A stretch of DNA of 64,000 nt, taken from contig NZ_LMKM01000001.1 in the NCBI RefSeq assembly GCF_001421515.1, positions 175,680 to 239,679 of the forward strand. Reading direction: 5' to 3'. Positions 34,172 to 41,513 of this stretch are shown in pieces. How positions within the stretch are numbered: position 1 is the stretch's first letter; each line of letters begins with the position of its first letter. The translations under genes and the position numbers were made by a program. This DNA is from Pedobacter sp. Leaf216 (GTDB taxonomy: Bacteria; Bacteroidota; Bacteroidia; Sphingobacteriales; Sphingobacteriaceae). The notes beneath the pieces are model-generated. The model was not told where the DNA came from. It saw only the letters and a program-made list of their open reading frames with translations, and searched no databases.

Positions 34172-35167
34172 TTAGTCCATTACATAAGGGTAGTCCTGTT
34201 GCATATATACATCTTTGTATAATTCAGATGCATCAGGCCAAGGAGAGTCTTCAGCAAATTTCACTGCCTGATCTACAGTTGCTTTCACTTTAGCTTCTAC
34301 TTCTTCAATCCAGGCCTGATCTGCATACTTTTCTTTAAGAATAGTTTCTCTTGCATGCTCAACCGGATCTTTTGCTTTATAATCTTCTAATTCTTCTTTG
34401 GTACGGTATTTTGCCGGATCAGACATTGAGTGACCACGGTAACGGTAAGTTCTCATTTCTAAGAAAGTAGGTCCTTCACCTTTACGTGCACGTTGAATTG
34501 CTTCATCCATTGCGTTATGAACCGCAACAGGATCCATACCATCAACCGGTGCACATGGCATATCAAAACCTAAACCTATTTTATAAATATCGGTCATGTT
34601 GGTGGTACGCTGTACTGAGGTACCCATTGCATAACCATTGTTTTCGCAAACAAAAACAACAGGCAATTTCCAAAGCATGGCCATGTTAAATGTTTCGTTT
34701 AATGCACCTTGACGCACCGCGCCATCGCCCATGTAACAAATATTAACATTGTCGGTTCCTTTATATTTTTCTGCAAAAGCAACACCAGCACCTAATGGAA
34801 TCTGACCGCCAACAATTGCATGACCACCATAAAAGTTATGTTCTTTACTGAACATGTGCATCGAACCACCTTTACCTTTAGAGCAACCTGTAGCTTTACC
34901 GTACATTTCTGCCATAATACTATCGGCACTAACTCCTAAAGCTAAGGCATGGGCATGATCACGGTAAGTTGTAATCATTGAATCACCTTTTTGCATTGCA
35001 GATATTGCACCTGCAACTACAGCTTCTTGTCCAATGTATAAATGACAAAAGCCACGTATTTTTTGTTGTCCGTATAACTGGCCAGTTTTTTCTTCGAATT
35101 TGCGCATAAGCAACATCGACTCAAACCACTTTAACCAGGTATCTTTATTTATTTCTACTGCACTCAT
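34172..35167 (-). CDS. pdhA: Pyruvate dehydrogenase E1, alpha subunit
   Basis: This 331-residue subunit binds thiamine diphosphate: GDGAVRQGALNETFNMAMLW near residue 148 leads to VFVCENNGYAMGT (the GDG...NN cofactor motif). FCHLYIGQEAVVAGAI, YRDHAHALALGV and the phosphoserine-loop region YRYRGHSMSDP match the E1-alpha family. With E1-beta, encoded elsewhere, it decarboxylates pyruvate and reduces the lipoyl group on E2, whose gene follows after 30 bases. A -7 promoter element TAGATTTG lies upstream of the ATG. Confidence 0.95.
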   Translation of the reverse strand: MSAVEINKDTWLKWFESMLLMRKFEEKTGQLYGQQKIRGFCHLYIGQEAVVAGAISAMQKGDSMITTYRDHAHALALGVSADSIMAEMYGKATGCSKGKGGSMHMFSKEHNFYGGHAIVGGQIPLGAGVAFAEKYKGTDNVNICYMGDGAVRQGALNETFNMAMLWKLPVVFVCENNGYAMGTSVQRTTNMTDIYKIGLGFDMPCAPVDGMDPVAVHNAMDEAIQRARKGEGPTFLEMRTYRYRGHSMSDPAKYRTKEELEDYKAKDPVEHARETILKEKYADQAWIEEVEAKVKATVDQAVKFAEDSPWPDASELYKDVYMQQDYPYVMD

Positions 35168-35193
35168 TTTAGGATATTTGTTTTTTGCGACAG

Positions 35194-35201
35194 CAAATCT
35201 A
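35194..35201 (-). promoter_or_regulatory. -7 promoter element of pdhA
   Basis: Reverse-strand TAGATTTG fits TAnnTTTG exactly, 26 bases before the pdhA start. A properly spaced -33 TTTG was not found. Confidence 0.55.
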
Positions 35202-35573
35202 ATTTTTTTATTGTAATTTTTGGCACTTTCTAGTGTAAAAACATCATAGTATCAGGGTTAAAATCAGATTTAACAGTTGTTTTACAATTAAATGCAACAA
35301 CCAACAGGACTTTTCAATTTTTCGGCGGTTTTAGTACGATTTCCTATAATTAAATCAACACCCTTTATCATAATACGGAATCAAATTACTATAAAATATA
35401 ATTTTGTTTAAATAAGGATTTACATAATTTAAAAAACAATAATTTAATCTCGAACCGAAATTTAACAGGAGAACGGTATGGGAAAAAAAGTCCCTCCTGT
35501 GCTTAAATATTTTTTAAAAAAACGTGGATAAAAAATAAAAATGTTAATAACTTTCACTTTTTACAAGATTACA
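35202..35573. other. AT-rich non-coding stretch between pdhA and the NlpC/P60 gene
   Basis: This is part of a 506-base divergent gap with no open frame of gene-like quality. I see A/T runs and one dyad, AACAGGAGAACGG...CCTCCTGTGC, around 35467-35503 (core CAGGAG/CTCCTG, with an inner GGGA...TCCC) that could form a hairpin. Nothing else could be supported. Confidence 0.35.
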
Positions 35574-35605
35574 TTTGGATAACATTTGTATAATCAATAC
35601 TTTTG
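35574..35605 (+). promoter_or_regulatory. Full Bacteroidota-type promoter of the NlpC/P60 gene
   Basis: TTTG (35574-35577) is followed after exactly 20 bases by TACTTTTG (35598-35605), a complete match to TTTG-N19-21-TAnnTTTG. The predicted start point near 35612 leaves a leader of about 62 bases before the ATG at 35674. Confidence 0.75.
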
Positions 35606-35673
35606 ACAACCAACAATAAGCCCATGTGGTGTACGTTAATGTGTAAGTGAATACCCAAACATAACTGTATAAC

Positions 35674-36231
35674 ATGATTAAAAAATTTTTGTTTTCAACC
35701 TTAATCGCTATCTGCACGCTCTCAACCGCATTTGCGCAAACAAAAACAAAAGAATCTGGTAAAGACCTGAACGATCCCGACAATCTTGCTTCGCAATATT
35801 TCTCACAGGTGATGGGTGTAGCAGTAGATGCAACTTCGAATTTAAAACTATATAAGTTTATATACGAATGGATCGGAACGCCATATAGTTATGGTGGAAA
35901 CAGTAAAAGAGGCATTGATTGCTCGGCTTTTACCAAAGCGATTTACGACAAAGTTTTCAACACAACGATCAGAAGAAATTCGCGCGATATTTTCAGCATG
36001 GTAGATCCATTGTCTAAAGAAGATTTGAAAGAAGGTGATTTGGTTTTCTTCAAAATAAAAAGCAGAAGTATTTCTCATGTAGGAATTTACCTAGGCGATA
36101 ATAGATTTGCTCACGCATCAAGTTCTCGCGGTGTGGTAATCAGTAACCTGAACGAACCTTATTACAGCCGTTACTTTTACAAAGGCGGTCGTGTTTTAGA
36201 ATCGTTCAAGAAAGAATTTGAAGTAGAATAG
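35674..36231 (+). CDS. Secreted NlpC/P60 cell-wall hydrolase
   Basis: This 185-residue protein has a signal peptide (residues 1-21, STAFA before Q22) and one NlpC/P60 papain-like domain: Cys83 in GIDCSAFTK, His135 in SISHVGIYLG and a third polar residue near His147. The family cuts D-Glu-diaminopimelate bonds in peptidoglycan stem peptides. The length is that of Spr/MepS-like enzymes with a short N-terminal region and no SH3 domain. A full promoter lies upstream and a terminator downstream, so it is an independent transcript. Confidence 0.92.
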   Translation: MIKKFLFSTLIAICTLSTAFAQTKTKESGKDLNDPDNLASQYFSQVMGVAVDATSNLKLYKFIYEWIGTPYSYGGNSKRGIDCSAFTKAIYDKVFNTTIRRNSRDIFSMVDPLSKEDLKEGDLVFFKIKSRSISHVGIYLGDNRFAHASSSRGVVISNLNEPYYSRYFYKGGRVLESFKKEFEVE

Positions 36232-36278
36232 ACCAATATATAGTTGACGGTTTTTAGTCAACAGTTTAAAACATACAC

Positions 36279-36312
36279 AATCCTCCTAAAGAAATTTTGG
36301 AGGATTTTTTTA
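36279..36312 (+). terminator. Rho-independent terminator of the NlpC/P60 gene
   Basis: AATCCTCC (36279-36286) pairs with GGAGGATT (36299-36306), followed by a T run. A second small hairpin, GTTGAC...GTCAAC, lies at 36243-36262. The terminator covers the in-frame ATG at 36297, which argues against that codon as the start of the next gene. Confidence 0.82.
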
Positions 36313-36329
36313 TACCGCTTAAATCAATA

Positions 36330-37427
36330 ATGAAGTTCTTCAATACACTAATGATATCCGCTATTGCACTGATTATTTTGATTAGTTGCACCAGTAATAA
36401 TGCCCAGATTACCACTACAGTTGCCAAAAAGGATACCGTAATCAGAAAAATAAAAGATACGATATCCATTACTGCTGTAGGCGATATTATGCTTGGCTCA
36501 GCATTTCCTTCAAAAACAAATTTGCCACCCGATGACGCTTTAAATAGTTTTGATGCGGTAGATAGCCTGTTAAAAGGTGATATCGTTTTCGGGAACCTTG
36601 AAGGTTGTTTCCTTAATTCTGGCAACTCTAATAAATGTAATGGCATCAACCCTAACAACTGTTACGCATTTAGAATGCCTGAACGGTATGCAGGAATTTA
36701 CAAAAGTGCAGGCTTTAATGTTTTAAGCATAGCAAACAACCATGTTGGCGACTTTGATGCGAAAGGACGTAAAAACACCGCAAGAATTTTGGATTCGTTA
36801 CAGATTCATTATGCGGGTCAAGTAAACAAACCATTCGAAATTTTTGAAAAGGATAGTGTAAAATATGCTTTCTGTGCATTTGCACCAAATGAAAATACCG
36901 TTTCTATTAATAAGATAGATAGTGCCAAAGCTTTAGTAACCCGTTTAAAAAAGATGGCCGATATTGTAATCGTTTCTTTTCACGGCGGGGGCGAAGGTGC
37001 CAGGTTTGAGCATGTGCCGCGCAAAAATGAGATTTTTTACAATGAAAACAGAGGCAATGTATATGCGTTTGCACATGCCGTTATAGATGCCGGTGCAGAT
37101 GTAGTACTAGGCCATGGCCCACATGTAACCCGTGCGGTTGAAGTATATAAAAATAAATTTATTGCTTACAGTTTGGGTAATTTTTGCACTTATGGCATGT
37201 TCAGCCTAAAAGGAAATAATGGCATTGCTCCTTTGCTACAGCTTAAAATAAACGCTAAAGGAGATTTTCTTTTTGCGGATATCGTTTCGGTTAAACAGGA
37301 TAAAATCAACCGTTTGACATTGGATGATAATTATGGTGCCTTTAAAAGGATTAAAGAATTAACGGATATTGATTTCATTGGCCATCAGCTAAAATTTGCT
37401 GATAACAGGATTAGCTTAAAAGATTAA
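36330..37427 (+). CDS. CapA-family lipoprotein (poly-gamma-glutamate synthesis-like)
   Basis: This 365-residue lipoprotein (lipobox ILISC, Cys20) has the PGA_cap metallophosphatase-like fold. ITAVGDIMLGSAFPS near residue 50, DIVFGNLEGCFLN, SIANNHVGDFDAKGR, VIVSFHGGGEG and VVLGHGPHVTRAVEVYKNKFIAYSLGNF give the metal-binding Asp, Asn and His in family order. CapA proteins take part in poly-glutamate capsule attachment in Bacillus, but most Bacteroidota members stand alone with an unknown substrate. The start at 36330 is chosen for the lipoprotein signal and because the earlier ATG lies in a terminator. Confidence 0.87.
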   Translation: MKFFNTLMISAIALIILISCTSNNAQITTTVAKKDTVIRKIKDTISITAVGDIMLGSAFPSKTNLPPDDALNSFDAVDSLLKGDIVFGNLEGCFLNSGNSNKCNGINPNNCYAFRMPERYAGIYKSAGFNVLSIANNHVGDFDAKGRKNTARILDSLQIHYAGQVNKPFEIFEKDSVKYAFCAFAPNENTVSINKIDSAKALVTRLKKMADIVIVSFHGGGEGARFEHVPRKNEIFYNENRGNVYAFAHAVIDAGADVVLGHGPHVTRAVEVYKNKFIAYSLGNFCTYGMFSLKGNNGIAPLLQLKINAKGDFLFADIVSVKQDKINRLTLDDNYGAFKRIKELTDIDFIGHQLKFADNRISLKD

Positions 37428-37471
37428 TCTTCTAAGACATCAATCTCAATTTATTTAAGAATATTTGCGCC

Positions 37472-37657
37472 ATGAAAACCGGATTAATCATTCATTATAT
37501 CATAGGTATTGCAGCTGCACTTTTGGTGTTGGCAGCAGCTTATTACATCAATCAGAATCCTAAGAACTTATTATCGGCAGGTATTATTATTTTAGCGGGG
37601 TGCCTCGTAGCTTTTAGTCAATACCAGATTATTAAGCAAAAAAAGAAACAGAAGTGA
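37472..37657 (+). CDS. Small two-helix membrane protein
   Basis: This 61-residue protein has two hydrophobic helices (about residues 5-25 and 33-52) and a very basic end (IIKQKKKQK), giving a short hairpin with the tail in the cytoplasm by the positive-inside rule. No family is recognised. It starts 44 bases after the CapA-like gene. The short length makes it uncertain, but composition and the clean start support a real gene. Confidence 0.55.
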   Translation: MKTGLIIHYIIGIAAALLVLAAAYYINQNPKNLLSAGIIILAGCLVAFSQYQIIKQKKKQK

Positions 37658-37702
37658 TTCACTTAATTTAGCGAACAAAATGCTGCTTAAAAATAAAAGT
37701 AA

Positions 37703-37750
37703 TTTGGGATAACCTCAGAGCACCTTCGACACTCCTCCAGCTATCCCAAA
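37703..37750. other. Stable 9-bp stem with a structured loop
   Basis: TTTGGGATA (37703-37711) pairs perfectly with TATCCCAAA (37742-37750). The 30-base interior contains GAG...CTC complementarity. It lies between two convergent small membrane-protein genes and could end both transcripts or be a repeat. T or A runs are weak. Confidence 0.55.
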
Positions 37751-37770
37751 AATAAGACAAAAACAATAGC

Positions 37771-37956
37771 TTAGCTTTCGTCTTTAGTGTTTTTCACCAG
37801 ACCAATGCCTGATACGAAGAATATCAATCCGATGATTCCATAAACCATCAAACCTCTTGAGTTTTGATTGTGGTTTACAAAACCATACCCTGCGTATATT
37901 AGGCCTATTATTCCTAATATAGTTAATACGGTTCCAAAAGTGCGTTTTACATTCAT
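37771..37956 (-). CDS. Small two-helix membrane protein
   Basis: This 61-residue protein has two hydrophobic helices (FGTVLTILGIIGLIYAGYGF and GLMVYGIIGLIFFVSGIGLV) joined by a polar turn, with a charged end VKNTKDES. The frame is open further upstream to 38157, but that extension runs through the palindromic repeat at 38119 and is of poor composition, so the ATG at 37956 (MNVKRTFG) is used. Such short helix-hairpin proteins are widespread in this group. The function is unknown. Confidence 0.62.
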   Translation of the reverse strand: MNVKRTFGTVLTILGIIGLIYAGYGFVNHNQNSRGLMVYGIIGLIFFVSGIGLVKNTKDES

Positions 37957-38118
37957 GAGGTTACTTTTTAATATGACTAATACAAAATAACTTTGCTTTT
38001 GTTTTAAATCGATCAAAAAAGTGCTTGTGTTGTAAATGCAATTTGCCTGTAAGTTATCTCTTCCAGAAATTTTATAAAAACAGTAAATACCTATCATAGA
38101 GAATATTACAAAAAAAGC

Positions 38119-38201
38119 CGTCATCCCGACTGAAGCATAGCAAAATGGAGAGATCAATATATTCAGATTTCCCGACTGCGTAAACTCCGCTCGAAATGAC
38201 G
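38119..38201. repeat. Palindromic intergenic repeat, CGTCAT family
   Basis: The left end CGTCATCCCGACTGAAGC and the right end GCTCGAAATGACG keep the family termini, and GACTG occurs in both halves. The left 16 bases recur in the truncated copy at 26415. It lies upstream of the M13 peptidase stop codon. Confidence 0.75.
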
Positions 38202-38229
38202 ATTCTATAATTTAATTTTAATCAATTGC

Positions 38230-40272
38230 TTACCAAACACCCAAGCGGTCTGCAGGTGCAACATACATTTTTGCCGTAACAGGTATATTGAATGCTTTGT
38301 AAAACGCCTCCATATTGTAAACCGGGCCATTTACCCGGAACATTTCTGGGCTATGCGGATCCGTTTTTATCCTTACACGCATACTTTCATCACGGGTTTT
38401 CATTCTCCATACCTGGGCAAAACTTAAAAAGAAACGTTGATCTGGCGTAAAACCATCAATCTTTTTATCGCCTTTTCCCTGCTTAGTTAATTTAAATGCA
38501 TCATAAGCGATGTTCAATCCACCAATATCGGCAAGGTTTTCGCCTAAAGTTAATGAACCATTAACGTGCTGATTATCCAGCAAAGTGAAGTTGTTGTAAA
38601 ATGTTTCAACCTTACCCACTTTAGCTTTAAATTTATCTGCATCAGCTTTGGTCCACCATTCTTTTAAATTGCCTACAGCATCATACTGGCGGCCCTGATC
38701 ATCAAAACCATGTGTCATTTCATGTCCGATTACCGCACCAATAGCACCATAGTTTATTGCATCATCAGCCGCGAAATCAAAGAAAGGAAACTGCAAAATT
38801 CCCGCAGGGAATACAATTTCGTTAAATGAAGGATTATAATAGGCATTCACTGTAGGCGGAGTTATTCCCCACTCCGTTTTATCAACTTTTTTGCCCAGCT
38901 TATCCATCATTTCTTTATAGCCGTGCTTATTTGCTGATTGGAGGTTTGCATAATACGTATTTTTGGAAACCTCTACATCATCATATTTTTTCCATTTATC
39001 CGGATAGCCGATTTTTTTAATAAATGCATTTAATTTCTCCAAAGCTTTCTTTTTAGTTTCCGGGGTCATCCAATCCACTTTCTGAATCCGTTCTGCATAT
39101 ACCTTTTGTAAGTTATTTACCAAAGTCAACATGCGTTCTTTCGCTTCCGGTTTAAAGTACTTTTCGGCATACAATTGACCTAAAAGTTCGCCTAAACTAT
39201 TGTCTGTAGCGTTTACAATGGATTTCCACCTTTCTGTTAGTGCCTGCTGACCATACAGCGTTTTGGAGAAGAAATTGAATTTAGCCGTTCTGAATTTTTT
39301 GGTAAAAGCATTGGCCGATCGGTTTAAGGCATCAAATTTTAGCTTTTCTTTCCAAATCTCAATAGGTTGGCTTTTTACCAGGCCCGATAAAGTTTGATAA
39401 TATTTCGGCTGTCTAACAATAATCGTATCAGTAGTTGCGCCTAATTTATTCAACACAGATTTCCACTCAATATTCGGTGTTTGTTTCTGGAAATCGGCCA
39501 CTGTCATTTTGTTATAGTTTTTCTGTGGATCGCGTAGTTGAACAGGTGTTGAATGCGATTGTGCAATGGCAGTTTCTAACTTTAAAATGTTATCTGCATA
39601 CTTTGCTGCATTTATTGAATCGCCTGCAAGACTAAAAATCTTTGTGATGTATTTAATATACTCTGCTCTTATTTTTTTTGCTTTATCATCCTGATCAAGG
39701 TAATAGCTCCGATCGGGTAAGGTAAGGCCTGCCTGTGAAAATGCCAGCGCATTTATGGTACTCAGTTTATCGTCGGGCTCTACACTAAAACTTAGCAAAT
39801 CACCTTCGCCATTTTTATAACCATCAGCCACAAAGTTGATTAAATCTTTATCATTTTTAATCCCGTCAATTTTCGAAAGTAAAGGTTTTATAGGTTCGAT
39901 ACCTAATTTTTCGATGGTAAGTGTATCCATTCCACTCGCATAAAAATCGCCAACTTTTTGCTCGGCACTTCCCCTAGCACCATCTGATTTTGACGCGCTT
40001 TCAAGAATCTTATCCAGGTTTTTAAGGTTATCATTATACAAAACATAAAAAGAGCCCCAGCCTGTTTCTGTTTTCGGAATTTCGGTGTTTTTAATCCATT
40101 TGCCATTTGCATACAGGAAAAAATTATCACCTGGCTTAACTGTGGTATCCATACCTGTTTTATCGAAAAATTCGGTACGCGCAGTTATCGTTTCGGTTTC
40201 CTGATGTTTCTTATTCTGACAAGCAGCAAACAACAAAATGCTGGCCGCCGGAAGAATTAATTTAGTTTTCAT
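38230..40272 (-). CDS. M13-family metallopeptidase lipoprotein (neprilysin/PepO-like)
   Basis: This 680-residue zinc endopeptidase is anchored as a lipoprotein (ILLFAAC, Cys18). The active site is GHEMTHGFDDQGRQYD, with His517, Glu518 and His521, and the third ligand Glu lies in LGENLADIGGLNIAYD about 55 residues later. NAYYNPSFNEIVFPAGILQFPFFD and the ending CxxW-like DRLGVW complete the M13 pattern. It would degrade short peptides outside the cytoplasmic membrane. The length is typical of the family. It is monocistronic and divergent from the SPFH gene. Confidence 0.94.
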   Translation of the reverse strand: MKTKLILPAASILLFAACQNKKHQETETITARTEFFDKTGMDTTVKPGDNFFLYANGKWIKNTEIPKTETGWGSFYVLYNDNLKNLDKILESASKSDGARGSAEQKVGDFYASGMDTLTIEKLGIEPIKPLLSKIDGIKNDKDLINFVADGYKNGEGDLLSFSVEPDDKLSTINALAFSQAGLTLPDRSYYLDQDDKAKKIRAEYIKYITKIFSLAGDSINAAKYADNILKLETAIAQSHSTPVQLRDPQKNYNKMTVADFQKQTPNIEWKSVLNKLGATTDTIIVRQPKYYQTLSGLVKSQPIEIWKEKLKFDALNRSANAFTKKFRTAKFNFFSKTLYGQQALTERWKSIVNATDNSLGELLGQLYAEKYFKPEAKERMLTLVNNLQKVYAERIQKVDWMTPETKKKALEKLNAFIKKIGYPDKWKKYDDVEVSKNTYYANLQSANKHGYKEMMDKLGKKVDKTEWGITPPTVNAYYNPSFNEIVFPAGILQFPFFDFAADDAINYGAIGAVIGHEMTHGFDDQGRQYDAVGNLKEWWTKADADKFKAKVGKVETFYNNFTLLDNQHVNGSLTLGENLADIGGLNIAYDAFKLTKQGKGDKKIDGFTPDQRFFLSFAQVWRMKTRDESMRVRIKTDPHSPEMFRVNGPVYNMEAFYKAFNIPVTAKMYVAPADRLGVW

Positions 40273-40362
40273 TGTTTATGAATTAGTTAGAAAAACTTAA
40301 AGCTACTAAATGCCTGATGTAGTTTGCATGAATTTTTTATAACTTCATAAAAAAATCTAATT

Positions 40363-41304
40363 ATGCAATACACCATTTACATTGTAGTTATAGTAGCTTT
40401 TATTATTCTACTCAGCTCGTTTGTTACTGTTAAACAAGGAACCATTGCCGTGGTAACGGTTTTCGGTAAATACCGCCGTCAGTTAAGGCCTGGGCTAAAC
40501 TTTAAAATTCCGTTGATAGAACAGATTTATTCGCGTATTTCGATTCAAAACCGTTCGGTAGAACTTTCATTCCAGGCGGTAACGCAAGATCAGGCCAATG
40601 TATATTTTAAAGCCATGCTTTTATATTCTGTGGTAAACCAGGATGAAGAAACCATCAAAAATGTAGCCTTTAAATTCGTAGATGCCACTAACCTTATGCA
40701 AGCGTTGATCAGAACCATCGAAGGTTCGATCAGGGCATATGTAGCTACACAAAAACAAGCCAACGTATTGGCTCAGCGTAATGAAATTGTACTGCATGTT
40801 AAGGAACAGATAGACCAGGTACTGGATGGCTGGGGTTATCACCTTCAGGATCTTCAGTTGAATGATATTACCTTTGATGAAGAAATTATGCGCTCAATGA
40901 GCCGTGTAGTGGCTTCAAACAACCTTAAAGCTGCCGCAGAAAATGAAGGTCAGGCTTTGTTGATTACCAAAACTAAAGCTGCAGAAGCTGATGGTAATGC
41001 CATTAAAATTGCAGCAACAGCAGAGCGTGAGGCTGCGCAATTGCGCGGACAAGGTATTGCTTTATTCAGAGCTGAGGTTGCCCATGGTATGAGCAAAGCT
41101 GCACAGGAAATGGAACAGGCTAACCTGGATATTTCGGTAATTTTATTTACCATGTGGACGGAATCGATCAAACACTTTGCAGAAAATGGGGATGGTAATG
41201 TAATCTTTTTAGATGGGAGTGCCGATGGGATGAATAAAACCATGAAAGAAATGATGGCGATGCAATTGAATAAACAAACTGAACCATCTTCAAAGAAAGC
41301 CTAG
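40363..41304 (+). CDS. SPFH/Band-7 membrane protein (stomatin-like)
   Basis: This 313-residue protein has one N-terminal membrane helix (about residues 4-22), then an SPFH domain: KQGTIAVVTVFGKYRRQLRPGLNFKIPLIEQI, VELSFQAVTQDQANVYFKAMLLY and DEEIMRSMSRVVASNNLKAAAENEGQA. The long Ala/Glu-rich coiled coil that follows (about residues 185-255) is typical for oligomerisation. Stomatin-like proteins form large membrane rings and often regulate FtsH-type proteases; no NfeD partner gene is adjacent. A bidirectional terminator lies downstream. Confidence 0.9.
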   Translation: MQYTIYIVVIVAFIILLSSFVTVKQGTIAVVTVFGKYRRQLRPGLNFKIPLIEQIYSRISIQNRSVELSFQAVTQDQANVYFKAMLLYSVVNQDEETIKNVAFKFVDATNLMQALIRTIEGSIRAYVATQKQANVLAQRNEIVLHVKEQIDQVLDGWGYHLQDLQLNDITFDEEIMRSMSRVVASNNLKAAAENEGQALLITKTKAAEADGNAIKIAATAEREAAQLRGQGIALFRAEVAHGMSKAAQEMEQANLDISVILFTMWTESIKHFAENGDGNVIFLDGSADGMNKTMKEMMAMQLNKQTEPSSKKA

Positions 41305-41397
41305 CTTATTTTGAAGTGCAGTAGGATGTTAGCATTAGACAGTTAACCATATTAAATTGCTATATCGGATAAGAATATCCGAAATCACAATAATTTA

Positions 41398-41443
41398 GAC
41401 CTCGGAGTTCTGTTGGGCCAGGTGCCAATGAAACCTCCGAAGT
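41398..41443. repeat. Short imperfect dyad related to the 13061 hairpins
   Basis: GACCTCGGAGTTC and AAACCTCCGAAGT are near inverted repeats around a 20-base centre. The core CTCGGAG/CTCCGAA recalls the ACTTCGGAAGT stems at 13061-13320. It lies between the SPFH and S41 genes, before the terminator. Confidence 0.5.
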
Positions 41444-41456
41444 ATTTGTAAAAAAT

Positions 41457-41495
41457 AAAAGGCCGCTTTTAGCAAAAAACTAAAGCGGCCTTTTT
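41457..41495. terminator. Bidirectional terminator between SPFH and S41 genes
   Basis: GGCCGCTTTTAG and CTAAAGCGGCC form an 11-bp stem with one bulged base. It is flanked by an A run on the left and a T run on the right, so it can serve both convergent genes. Confidence 0.9.
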
Positions 41496-41513
41496 GGTTA
41501 AAGATATTTCTGA

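Noticed and set aside
34172..35167. Missing E1-beta next to pdhA as a sign of gene loss
   Set aside because: In Bacteroidota pdhA-pdhC without pdhB alongside is common, so absence from this window is not unusual.
36297..36329. Earlier ATG for the CapA-like gene
   Set aside because: It lies within the stem and T run of the preceding terminator and would put 11 polar/aromatic residues before the lipoprotein signal.
37957..38157. N-terminal extension of the small membrane protein up to 38157
   Set aside because: It runs through the palindromic repeat at 38119 and has no sensible signal or domain; the ATG at 37956 gives a compact two-helix protein.
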